Assembly: GCA_965649825.1 (NCBI GenBank)
Contig: OZ287695.1
Span: forward strand, 1,984,001 to 2,048,000
DNA: 64,000 nucleotides
Direction of reading: 5' to 3'
Source: Penicillus capitatus
Taxonomy: Eukaryota > Chlorophyta
The notes beneath the pieces were generated by a model that saw only the letters and a program-made list of their open reading frames with translations, was not told the origin of the DNA and did no database searches. How positions within the stretch are numbered: the first letter of the stretch is position 1; the number at the start of each line of letters is the position of its first letter. A program made the translations under genes and the position numbers. Below are positions 20,630-31,476 of the stretch, one piece after another.

Positions 20630-21640
20630 ATGGAGCGAGGTCGAGAGGAGTGTTATATCTACGAGACATACGAGAACGTCGCGAGCATGCTCGCGCATAT
20701 GGGTCAAGACGATGGCCTCAGCCCTAGCCTTGCGGGAACACCGGTGCTGGCAGGCTCGGTGCTGGCGGGCATCTGCAACGAGCAGCCTCATGTGCAGTAT
20801 GTGGTGGCGCACGGGGATATAGCTGATTTCCTAAGTTATGTTTGTCCGCGACTGCAAGAAAGACGAGACCTGCTAGGGACGACGGGACGGTTGCGCGAAG
20901 AACGAGAGCGGCTGCGCCAGCGGGTGGCGACCGTCGAGGCTGAAAAGGAACAGCTGCAACAGCAGCTGCGGCGTGAACAGCGAAGGGTATCCGAGGCAAC
21001 GGCAGAAAACGATCGGCTGTCAGGCGACAACACGAAGCTGCGACATGACATTTCCAAGGCAGAACGAGGCATCGTCGAGGCACGACGAGAGGCAAACGAG
21101 GCACGCGTAGCAGCCTCCTCTCTACAGAAGAAGCTCGCAGAGACAGAGACGGCCTACGAAGAGGCCAAGAAACATTTTATTATGGCACCTGATTTGGTGC
21201 CTTGTCTTCGGTCGCTGACCACAGAGGTGAAGGCACTACAGGAGGAAGTCCGGGCAAGTGGAGAAAAGACAACTGAAGCGGTGGTGAGGAGGCCACCAGA
21301 TGAGCAACGGAATGGGAAGACTTTACGCCAGATGAGGAGAGTGCTGCACGACATCGGACGGTTCCCGCGACGGCGACGAAGGGCGAAGGCAGCCGACGCA
21401 GCAGATGATGGCAGGGGTGCCATCAGGCGCGGTCGGATTTGCTATAGCTGCCGCTGCAAGGGGCACCTGGCGAAGAACTGTCCGCGGGTGCGGACAGACA
21501 CGGTTGCGTCAGCAGAGCCGACGGTATCGGATACGCAGTCGAGATCCGACGTGGCGGAAGAGTTGAATACAGCAACAGCGTACTCAGGGCTCAACATCTT
21601 GTCCTTTTTTCGGCGGAATTTCACCTCTGGTATCGACTGA
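20630..21640 (+). CDS. Gag-like protein with coiled coil and CCHC zinc knuckle
   Basis: A 336-residue frame. After a mixed N-terminal part (1-85) comes a long charged coiled coil (about 90-185, Glu/Arg/Gln/Leu-rich heptads), then a basic patch (RRRRR near 250), then the zinc knuckle CYSCRCKGHLAKNC (near 280). This is the layout of a retroelement gag that multimerises and binds RNA. No protease or RT follows, and the sequence after its stop matches the region after the pol remnant at 7.8 kb. It is therefore probably a gag-only derivative or decayed member of that family. A domesticated gag gene is possible, as the frame is intact. Confidence 0.65.
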   Translation: MERGREECYIYETYENVASMLAHMGQDDGLSPSLAGTPVLAGSVLAGICNEQPHVQYVVAHGDIADFLSYVCPRLQERRDLLGTTGRLREERERLRQRVATVEAEKEQLQQQLRREQRRVSEATAENDRLSGDNTKLRHDISKAERGIVEARREANEARVAASSLQKKLAETETAYEEAKKHFIMAPDLVPCLRSLTTEVKALQEEVRASGEKTTEAVVRRPPDEQRNGKTLRQMRRVLHDIGRFPRRRRRAKAADAADDGRGAIRRGRICYSCRCKGHLAKNCPRVRTDTVASAEPTVSDTQSRSDVAEELNTATAYSGLNILSFFRRNFTSGID

Positions 21641-23927
21641 ATGTTAGTGAATTGTTTGTGGGGGCTTGCTTGAACTGTTTTCGGAGTTGGCGGGAAGCGT
21701 GGTGTCGGCAAGATTGCGATGTACTGATGCGACTGTCTTGGACAGGAGGGGTGCACCGTGCTTTGGGGCACTCGGGGTCTTGTCATTGGGGGGTTTGGGC
21801 CAGAAAGGGGCCTTGTTCTATGGTCCTGGAGCGGTGCTGAGTCACCTGCCCAGGCATGTCACGTCACCACATGGGTATTTGAATGGACAATCCGCACCTG
21901 TTTTCACCTTGCTCCAAACATTTGTAATTTAAGTCTTCCGCTGAATCTTTCGTCCGGCCCGATCGCCGACATTCGGTACATTCGATGGTTCAGAGGAAGG
22001 GGAGACAGGAAAGAACTGGCCATTCTGTCTGCACACGATAACGTGAAATCGTCGTCTTTTGTCCGTCACTCATCTATCACTCACTCCATTGATGCGACTG
22101 ATGCCATTCGCATAGACCTGGGATTCCTGCTGATTTCACTTGGCAATCGATCTGAGATATAGTGTATGGCGATCGGACAAAGATACGCTTAACAGTTACA
22201 AAGGCTAAATAGCTTCTTCGGAGAGGCAGTCTGTCCATTCATTCACATCCATGTCTTGTTCTTCTGACATCGCCAGTTCTCTAAGTGCGACAGATAGACT
22301 TCACATACGACAGTGCAATTGGCAGGATCGCGAGGGTTCGTTAGGGAACTTGTTCTGTGTGAACCCGTTCTCTGTCGGTTTCGAAACGCAAATGCATCTC
22401 CGTCGTCCTCCCTTCCTCGAACAATGTTTCGAAAGACATTTGGCCGAGTCGGGATTTATGATCGGCGAATCTTCCAGAGAAGTAGCCATAGCTTTTAGCA
22501 GTGCTGCACGTTCTTGTCGACGGATGTGTATACCTTGTGCGACGAGTTGTCGTTCCGTGCGAAAGCAAGATGTACATATAGTTCGTTCTTCATCGAAGGG
22601 CGATGAGTAAAAAGACCTCTCTCTCGAACTGCATCGAATCCAGGGTATAGTCCTAGTGCTCCCAGAGAAAGCACACTGCATGATGCCAAGCGTTAATAAC
22701 ACGAGAAAGCATCCCCACCTGTCAAGATGATAGCGTCCGGAAGCGGACAGTACGTGTGAGATGCTGAAGAATCTTCCGTGAGTGAGCGGTGTTGTCAAAA
22801 CAGCCGCGGCAACGAAAAGCAATCCAAAACCAGTGCCTCCTCGTCGAAGCTGTAGTCGTTGGCAGCAGCAAACTTCGATGCGGGTAGACCTGGGCGTACG
22901 TCGAGTTCTCCCAGGCAGCCTCTTCCTCGCAAAAGGGCGGAGAATGTACAGAAGAAAGCCTTCGTTGAATACGCCTTCCTGTGCAGCGTCCTCTCGCGAT
23001 GGCTGCCGGTCCGAGAACTGCAACGTCGACTGCCGACGACAGCAGACTCCGTTTGTCCTCTTCGCCGTCGCCGCACGCATCCTATCGGCCGGAGATAGAC
23101 GTCCGGCCGCTCTTAGCTGCGATCTTTACTTGATCGCGATCGTCAACGCCGTCTGTCATACGGCGGGCATCCGACGTACTTCTCTCGCAGAACCATCACG
23201 GCGAGATCCGAATTCCTCGACACTCTGTTCTACAAACTCCGCCCCATCTCTACAGTTTTGGGCAAATGCGAGTCGTCGATGGCTTAGCAGACAGAAAAGG
23301 TCGCGCAGCCGATGCAAAAAAGCGACCGACTTCATTGGCCGGAGCGAACAGCGACTTCCGACACACTCGACGCCGCGCGAACGCGAACTGAAACCGCGGC
23401 TCCATGGCCGTCTGGTTGTCGCAGAAGGTCGGCCGTTCTGTTCAGCCTGTCATGTTCGAGAGAGTTAGGGCAACCGACAACTCCAGAACCGATTCGCGTT
23501 ACACCGTCACAAGCGCTCTCTCGACGGCGTTCGCGACGGAAACGTCCGAAACAGACTGCCGCCTCGACGTAGAGTCCTTGCCGCTTCCGCCAAGAAGAAC
23601 GCCTGTCTCGTCTCTCTGCTCAGGCGACGCCGAACTGGCTCGCGCGGTTCGCTGTTCGCGGATTTGCGTCGGAACGGCTGCGGGAAACGCATGCGAGTTA
23701 CACCTAGAGGCAAATATTCTGACAAACTGTGGACAGCTTCACCTGTAAAACACATTGCAAAGCTTCTGAAAACGCTCTCCCGTTCGCGTCTCGCGTCCCG
23801 ACGACAGCATTCTGCTCTTCTGGCATCCTGGCGGCCAGTCTTCTGTCCGGCAACGCATGCAGGCGCCGCCAAACGGTCTCTGTTCCGATCCTCCGCTCGC
23901 CAGCCGCGGAGCACAACCGAGGCGGCC
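21641..23927. other. Retroelement 3' flank, then no recognisable gene
   Basis: The stretch 21,670-21,760 is related to 7,835-7,920. Beyond it, a 259-codon minus frame (23080-22301) and a 228-codon plus frame (22782-23468) overlap each other; neither resembles a known protein, and at least one must be spurious. The minus frame contains two hydrophobic stretches (around 22,790-22,830 and 22,670-22,710). Confidence 0.4.
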
Positions 23928-23933
23928 TATAAA
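23928..23933 (+). promoter_or_regulatory. TATA box (TATAAA)
   Basis: TATAAA sits about 97 bp upstream of the ATG at 24030, in a GC-rich context. It would place transcription start near 23,960, leaving a 5' leader of about 70 nt. It is the only convincing TATA box I noted near a gene start here. Confidence 0.5.
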
Positions 23934-24029
23934 GGTCCTGTCGGAGGTCCTTCCGCACTCGAGTTTCCGAGTTCTTGCGGTTTGCTTTCTCTGAGCATTT
24001 CGACGGCAACGGCGACGACTACAGCGACG

Positions 24030-25500
24030 ATGGCAGACTCACACATGGTCACGGAGGACGACTATGGATACCCAGGAAGACCGTGAGTCCTGCCGTCATG
24101 CTTGACGCGCCACGCGCCGCAGAACTCTTTCGTCGGCCGCACGGACACGCTTTCCATGCAATGCATGCGTCCGGCCTGCGACCCTTGGGTCCGCCCTACG
24201 TGATCCCGAAAACCCGGCTGCTGTTCTGTTCTTCAGGTTTCTGCGCTTTTTGGACTGTCTTCTCTGGCCGATATCGGCAATGCTACTCACAACATTAACG
24301 TTCTGTGTGTGGCCTAGGTTTGCACAGGTTTCGCTCCCGGAGGTCCTGGGAAACAGACCTCCCAGGGCCTTCCGCAACATGGAGCCGGGCGAGCGTGAGC
24401 AGTTGTTTGGGCCTTTAAGGCCCAAACAACTGCTCAGAGGGGCGTCGAGCTGCAGCGGCAGCAGGCCCCTCCTGTTCGGTTTGGACCTCAGCGGGTCCAA
24501 ACCGAACAGCCTCGCCGAGGACGGCGAGCCAGGGTTCTCTCTTCTTCCGAGAGGAGAGAGCGCCTGGCTCAGGACCAGCCTGGCATGGACATGGGGGTCG
24601 GAGAGGTAAGATCTTCTCCAGCCAGAATCACCATCTATTGATGTTTGTGTTCGCAGGCACACGAACAGCCTACTCCGTGCAATCCGCCCCCTTGTCCTCC
24701 TCAGCCGTCCCAGCCACCTGTCACTCCTCCTCCGCCTTCCCAGGCGCCTCGGCAGCCACCGGCATCCTCCCAGCCGCCTCCTCCGCAGCCTACGATCTCA
24801 CAGCCGCCTCCTCCGCAGCCTACGATCTCACAGCCGCCTCCGCAGCCACCGGCATCCTCCCAGCATCCTCCGCAGCGTCAACAGCCTCCGGCCTCTCCTC
24901 AGCCGTCTCAGCATCCTGTGTCCCTCCATGCCTCCATGGAATGGCACCCCTGTCCTCCTCCACAGCAGACCGTATCCCCTCCCACTTCCCAGCCGGACAT
25001 GACCATGCCCCATCCCCCACACCAAAATCTCCATTCTCCTCTCTTCCCGCCTCGCCCGCAGGTTTTCTGCATCCCTGCGTCCCCTCCACCTGTCATCAAA
25101 CAACGCCCCTTCCTGTTCTCTGTCCCCGCTTGTCCGCCTCCCTTTCCGGCCCCAACCTCATTGTTTTCTCTAACCTGCCCACCTCCCATTCCCCCAAGGC
25201 CCTTTATCTTTTCTGTGCGTCCACCCGGTATCCCACCCCGTCCTTACTTCCTCTCTGGCGAGTGCATTCCTCTGGGTACTGCCATCCCGGAGCGTCTGTT
25301 TTTTCTCTCGGGCGAATGCGTAAGTCAATTATCTTTCCTACTCTCTTCCATGGTTGTTTTTCTTGTAGATTGCCATCCAGAATTGGTCACAATGAGTGAC
25401 CTGGTCCATTCCTCTGCCGAAGCTGTTTTAGAGGCAGAAAAAAGTAAAAAGAAAACAAAAATTTTTCGTTTTTCACACAAGTCACACTTTCTTTATGTGT
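24030..25500 (+). CDS. Putative multi-exon gene: membrane segment, hairpin-rich exon, proline-rich end
   Basis: Suggested exon 1 is 24030-24082 (MADSHM start), followed by a GTGAGT donor. Exon 2 (24237-24605) is in phase and encodes a hydrophobic segment (CLLWPISAMLLTTLTF) that could span a membrane. A GTAAG donor then starts a 51-nt intron to 24656. The third exon contains a Pro/Gln/Ser-rich stretch and the repeated A-I-P-P-R-P-Y-x-F-S module ending SGEC, with another intron at 25320-25368. The problem is that exon 2 joins exon 3 in a frame other than the proline-rich one and would stop near 25,000. So either a splice site is misplaced or this is a pseudogene. Product unrecognised. Confidence 0.35.
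24397..24435. repeat. Perfect hairpin, 17-bp arms
   Basis: GAGCAGTTGTTTGGGCC and its exact complement are separated by TTTAA. It is the strongest of several adjacent inverted repeats within the putative exon 24237-24605. Confidence 0.9.
24472..24509. repeat. Perfect hairpin, 16-bp arms
   Basis: CTGTTCGGTTTGGACC and its exact complement flank a 6-nt loop. Neighbouring weaker hairpins lie at about 24,333-24,372 (GGAGGTCCTGGGA arm) and about 24,530-24,573 (AGCCAGG...CCTGGCT with an inner CTCTCT/AGAGAG pairing). Confidence 0.9.
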
Positions 25501-25680
25501 GACATTTTTTACAAAAAAAAAATAAAAAAATAAAAAAAAAATAATGATGTCACACTCTGGAAAGTGTGACATAAAAATCAAAAAAAAAACAAATAGTTTC
25601 ATGGGGCTGTTTTCTCTTTATGCTGTTTTCCGGCCATCAACCTTCGCTTTGTTGTGATTGGCCGTGTTTTTTGACTATTT

Positions 25681-25992
25681 TGCTGCCCGGAGGCTGGCTA
25701 CCATGTTTTCTGGATTATCTTGCTGCCCGGAGGCTGGCTACCATGTTTTCTGGATTATCTTGCTGCCCGGAGGCTGGCTACCATGTTTTCTGGATTATCT
25801 TGCTGCCCGGAGGCTGGCCACACTGTCCTACTCTCTGTTGCTGCGTGGAGGCTGCATGCATTGTCCTACCCTATCTTGCTGCCTGGAGGCTGGCTGCCAT
25901 GTTTTCTGGATTGTTCTGCTGCGTGGAGGCTGCATGCATTGTCCTACTCGATCTTGCTGCCTGGAGGCTGCATGCATTGTCCGATCTGCCGT
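25681..25992. repeat. Minisatellite of alternating 40- and 38-bp units
   Basis: Units begin TGCTGCCCGGAGGCTGG or a close variant at 25681, 25721, 25761, 25801, 25839, 25877, 25917 and 25955. The first three are identical 40-mers. Later units come in two forms, a 40-bp form with CCATGTTTTCTGGATT and a 38-bp form with GCATGCATTGTCCTA. Long frames of 140-165 codons across it are by-products of the repeat. It follows the A-rich stretch with a GTCACAC/GTGTGAC hairpin near 25,480-25,570. Confidence 0.9.
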
Positions 25993-28900
25993 TTTTTACC
26001 TGGAGGCTGCCGTGTTCAACTTGCACGTGCTGCTACAAGACATTCCTTTTCTCTGCTCGATGTTCCGTTGCGAGGCAAGGCCAGTGGAATGTTGCATCCG
26101 GAAGTCTGCACTAACGAATTGCTTCTTGGATCGTTGAATGGATGACATGAAGAGAGTGAGTCACTCTTTGTTGGTTATTCAAATTCCTAACTCCTCTGTC
26201 GTTCCAGTGTGCTCATGAGAAGCAAACCAGTTTGCCATGACTCAGTCCAATTGGAAGCCAAGAACCATTCACCCTTCGGATTCTTGCGGGAATTCGGACT
26301 TCTTTCTGAGCTGTCGACGAATTGACAGCGGCAGAATCAGTGGCTGCAAGCATTCAGTGTGACAGAGACAGCACATCGACTGCACAATCTGTCGAGAGAA
26401 TGTCAAGCCTCACCCTGGCCAGCATCGAAGAGACATGATCTTTGCAACAAGGACCCTGTTCTGCTGTCACAGTCTGCTGTCAAAGCGATCCCAGTGTAGA
26501 ATCATTCAACGCGTCTTGAAGGTAAGAATTGCCGTTCTCTCCATGTGATCATGCCAAACCGTTCACAGATGGTACCAAGTGACAGAGGAAGGAGTTCAAG
26601 GCATTGCAGATGAAGCACTTTTTACATCATCGTGTTCTGTCAACAAAAATTCTAGACCATGAAGGTAAAGGAAGTCAAGATCCCTGCTCTGAAACAGCTT
26701 GGATCGTTCTTTGCTTCTCCAGGATACGAAAATGAAAACAGATCTGCCGCAAATGCGATTGAGATGGATCAGGAGCAGACAGTCCTAGAGTTTGAAGATT
26801 CAGGACGATGCAAGGAAGCTGCATTTGAAGCATCGAACTCAGTCTCTTGGACGACATGGACACCTGGTGCACTGGCGACAAGCTGCATCGCTTGTGAGAG
26901 TCGTCACGCATCCTTCAAAGAGGAAGCACTTCTTCGGCTTGAAGATGTCCCAGTCTAGCATCTGAGGTGAATTGAATGCGCATCCAGAGAAGTCTGTTGA
27001 GAATTGCCACGAACCTCGATGCAGTAAGTAAGGTCAATGAAACAACTTTCGCTGCAAATGCAGATCCACAGGGCTGTGAAAGAAGGAAGGTTGTGGCAAG
27101 AAGATGAAATCTCTTCCAAGAAAAGAGGTTCCTCACGCACTGCAGCTGGGCAAATCGCGGGGTCCACTTTCCGATGAAAAGTCAAGAATCGTCTCTGGAA
27201 ATTCCCGGCGATCTGAACCTGTGGAAAGAAGCCAGCAGAATGCATGTGTTGCCTGCGAATGCACAACCCACGACTGATTGCACTATCATTCACGTTCGAG
27301 GTCAGACTTACTTGTGCTCACGATGCCCATGCGATCGTGATCCGCAGACAGGCAGAAAACAGATGCATCCTGGTGGACACTGGTGGCCAGTCGACTGAAA
27401 GACGGACTGTCACCGCAGAGTCAGAATGTCTTCCTCCAAGCCACGGAAGACCGTGGACCCAATCACATTGTCTGGCGAACCCAAGGCTTCTTCACCACGT
27501 GCATCACTCAGTACCCGATTCCAAGAAAGAGTGCCACCCCAGTGAAGCAGTCAGTGACCGCGAGCAGTGCTGGACTGGAACTGCTGGGTCGATCACATGT
27601 CGCTCTTCTTTCTCTCGGCAGCGGAGAGCGACAATCACCCCTCGAATATTCAAGCGTCACGTTAGTCCGTTTTGTGCACTCTTTCACGCTGGACACTCTC
27701 ATTGTCCATGCAGAGACGAGACGAAGCAGTCTCTGCCGATAGAGTGTGTCCTGGACGACATCGACCGAGGAAGAGGCCGAAGGCGGACGGGGATCCCTAT
27801 CGAGCAAGGAGGGACCGAGCACCTCTGCATGCGTAGAGCTTCTCCGCATGTTCGAGACTGTACAACATCTTGAGTGTGAAGTGAGTGACAGATCCATGAT
27901 CTGAACCGATCTCTCTCACCTGATCAGTGACGGATGAGTGACATCGTGTCGAAACACTGGTTGAACGCAAGGAAGAATCGCCGGGATAAAAACGACGGAG
28001 CCCGGCCTACAGACTCCTTTCTCATGCTCGAGTACGCATTACTGCTGATTTTGCTGTGGCTAGACTTCCCTCCTAGGATGGAGCATGGGATCATCATCAT
28101 GAACTCGACAGAGACAGAGACACTCTTCCATCTTCCACAAGGGGGATCGAGCAGACGGACGAGGCCTGGACTCGACTGCCCGGCCAGATAGTCCCGGAAG
28201 AACACGAGCATGTCAGAGTGCCAGACCGGAGAGAGAAGTCAGCAGGAGAGTTCACTGCTGGAGGATTGGTTCATTGGAACGTGCTCTTCAATGGGCACCA
28301 TGCCTTACATTGCTTTGCATGTGCTGTTCCAGAAACTCTCTTCTCTGTCGAGCATTTCGTTCCAGGTGATGCCTCATCGAGAGGACAGCTCAAGGTTGTT
28401 CACCCTGACGACCGCATAGATGAAGATCAGTCCTGGACTTCCGTTTGACATATGCACCGTTAGTTGCTCTTTGACGATTGATGAAATCCCAAGCACCTGT
28501 GTGGTTCTAGAATAGCCGAGATGGAGACAGCTTGGCACAAACCCAGTCGAACTGGAAGCGAAGATCCCTTGGAGAAGTCATGAGAGTTCAGAGTTCAGAG
28601 TTCAGGCCGTGCTGGATGACAACGAATGAGCAGCATGGAATCCGCCTCAGCCAACTACAGATGGGCGATCAGGCAGAAGCATCCGCGACACACGCCGAAG
28701 GAAGAGTACAAGGGCCGGTGACTTGACATTGGCGAAGAAACCTTCATTCAATCACGATTCCTGCTCTGGCGCACACGCAACCTTCGCTGTCGAAGCGATT
28801 GAAGCATTGAGCCAGTCATCATATCCTCAAGGTAAGCCCTACTCGGCTTTACAAACAGTCATGATCAAGTCCATGCAGAGATTGCGCCACCGACAAGACA

Positions 28901-30400
28901 ACATTGCGATTTTGCAGTACAGGGCGAGCGATAAACCGGTGGGATTTGGTCGCCAGCCAATGCGTATCGCCACAAGAAATCAAGATGTCCGATAAGAATG
29001 CCTTTATTTTCTGGAGAGACACGACAGTCCTTCCAGGATGAAACTGGATAACCTCAAGGCCTCAATCCATTCAGTAAGGTGCATGGAGACGCCGTCCTTC
29101 CGAAGTAGCCGATGAAGCCCTCGAATGACACCGACCGGACTCGTCCCACTGCGGATACATTGTGTTGTCTCCTCCAGAATAGAGAGACAGGCGAAGGATG
29201 GAGCCTCTCTGCAATCCGGAGACGCTGCAGTTGTTCAGAATCCCTTCTGTTGACCCAGACAGCCCACATCAAAAAGCCAGGAGAACTGCGTCTAAGAAGA
29301 CCCGGTCTTAGAGATAGCATTTCTGCATCTGCAGCTGGAGTCTTGAAAACGACTTCCCTGTTGAACTGACATCCTCGAGCCTCTTGAGAGACAGATGCCT
29401 TTGAGGAGAAGGCAGAACTTTGATCCAGACAAGAGTCCATCGAGATCGAAGCGAGGCGAATCGTCGTGATGATGCTCTAATGCAGATCCGCCAACGGTCC
29501 CTGGAATGTCACGTTCTCTGGGCCACCACTACCAAGACAAACCGAGAGAACATACGGCAACCAAGCCACCCATTCGCTCTTCCAGCCCCGTGGAGACCGG
29601 AATGAGATCGAGCTTGGGGTGGGCCACGGTGTCCATGTGATCATGTTCTCCAGGCAGCAGATGCAATCGTGTCTGTCGAAGCATGCTGGAGCTCGTTCAA
29701 CTGGAAGGGCGGGACGCGTCGCAATACAGCCTGAGGGTCTCCTCCAGCTGTCAACGCACTGCGGACAGAATCACAGTCTGTGTTGCAATTGCAGGACTTT
29801 TCTCTCTGACAGGGATTCTACTGGAAAGAGGGATAGCAGTCAAACAAAGCAACTGCGAATGACACACAGTCATGGACTGAGAGTATGCAACCGACAATAC
29901 TCTGGTCTCCCGTCGGAGCAAGAACCTCCACTTGAGGGATGCGACTGACAGGTTAGTCCATCCACTGACACTCTTTTGCATCCAAACGGCCTTTCAGTCT
30001 ATCCATAGACAAGCTTGAGAAGAGTCTGCTGGTGAAGCGTTCAGTGGAAACGCGGCTGGCTGAAGCTCCTTGGCCAAGCATACAGCCAGCCGACCAGCCA
30101 CAGTCTCGAGCACTCTTCTCTGGACCTTCCTCTACACACACCAAGGCAAAAACTGCCATGAACTCTGAATCTGATAGAGACAGTGATCTGCGTCATTCGC
30201 CGCAGAAGCCTGTGAACAAACCCACTGACAAGAGTGAGATCACCCGCCTCCGTTCTGAGTGAGATATCTGATTGACTTATAGATCTAGGATAGCTACCTT
30301 GCAAAGCGCTTAGAGAAGCCGGCGTTTCAGTCAACAGCATGAAACATGGAGAAGCATGACTCCGAGACATCCAGGGCACCGAGATCACTGCATCCATCAG
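25993..30400. other. No recognisable gene (about 4.4 kb)
   Basis: Small overlapping frames only. One fragment near 27,300-27,400 reads RQAENRCILVDTGGQST, faintly like a retropepsin active site, so part of this may be a decayed retroelement. I could not extend that match, and no splice-consistent gene was found on either strand. Confidence 0.4.
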
Positions 30401-31476
30401 CTGCAACAACATCACTTCCACACCCCGAGGCAGCGGCGTCGCACCACCCCTCGCGGCACCACCGGGTAGGGCCTTGACGACCTGCCCGCCTTTCGGGGTC
30501 GCGCACATGAGGCAGGCGGGTGTGGACTGCCGACGAAAGGGGGTAGGCGTGAATCTCAGACACCCAGGACCGTCTTTTCTTTCAGTTTTCTTAGTATATC
30601 TCCTTCCTCCTGGGTGTCTCTTGTGTTCTCCCCTGCTTTCTGTGCCAGTGTCTTTTTTTGTTTCCCTCTGTTTGTTGCTTACCTGTTTCTTCTGTGTTTT
30701 ATTTACATTTTGACTTTTTTCTTCTTTGTTTGTCTGTGTGCACTTCTTCAACTGTAATTGTTGTTTTTTCTTACTGTAGCTGTTTATGCGCTGCGTTTTG
30801 AAATTCGCCTTTTCCTCTTCTAGTGTGACTCTGTTACCTCCTGTTGTGCATGTTTTGCTTATTTTTCTGCATGCAAAGTGTTGTTTCCTGTGTTGTTTTC
30901 TTTTCACCTATCTGTTCTTTCATGTCATTTTGGTCCCACCTGCATGTCCGCGCTGCGCGCCGTCTCATTGAGATTCGCGACCTTCCTCCGACTAGTTGAC
31001 CATCAGTTGCATCGCGTGCTCCTCGCGCACCTTGATCGGATCTGGTGTCAGTGCTCGTTCAGGGTAACAACCTCCCGCGCCGCACTGTGAGGCGCCGCTC
31101 GCCGACCGTAAGTCCCTCTAGCGCACATTCACAGTCTCTCACTCTTGCTTTGCAGACTATGTGGCGGGGTGGGCAACTCCTCTCTTGTGGGCATCACCAT
31201 TCTCACAGTTTCTGACAAGACATCACTCTTTTCTAAAGAGTGACATTTGCAAGCATTATCTCAACAGTTGATCACTATTTCTGTTTCACCTTGTGCGTGA
31301 GAAGAGAAGATTTAGAGTTTTAAACACTCAGTTGACGATACCTGAACCTAATTCTAAGTACTACAGACAACTGCATGACATCATCGTATGCGTTCGCGAT
31401 TCATCGAAAGAAAACGGCAAAATATTACATCTGTTGACTCTCGTTTATCAAACAAAGAAGCGAGTGATCCATAAGT
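30401..31476. other. T-rich dispersed repeat and 3' side of the ABC transporter
   Basis: An inverted pair ACACCCAGGA / TCCTGGGTGT brackets about 30,560-30,620. T-rich sequence continues to about 30,930 and ends with the 20-mer at 30942-30961, which matches 8796-8815 at 18 of 20 positions. From 31,000 to 31,476 nothing coding is recognised; it includes the 3' untranslated side of the ABC transporter gene. Confidence 0.4.

Noticed and set aside
22301-23080. A 259-codon minus-strand frame as a gene
   Set aside because: It overlaps other long frames on both strands in GC-rich DNA, lacks recognisable domains, and shows no neighbouring exons.
24030-25400. Calling a confident proline-rich secreted protein here
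   Set aside because: The apparent exon 2 to exon 3 join leads into a different frame from the proline-rich one, so the complete product cannot be stated.
25620-26145. Three overlapping frames of 141-164 codons in the minisatellite
   Set aside because: All three frames stay open because the 40-bp unit lacks stops; the products are repeat artefacts.
30041-30907. A 288-codon minus-strand frame
   Set aside because: It runs through the complement of a T-rich low-complexity stretch, giving Lys/Gln-rich sequence without domains.
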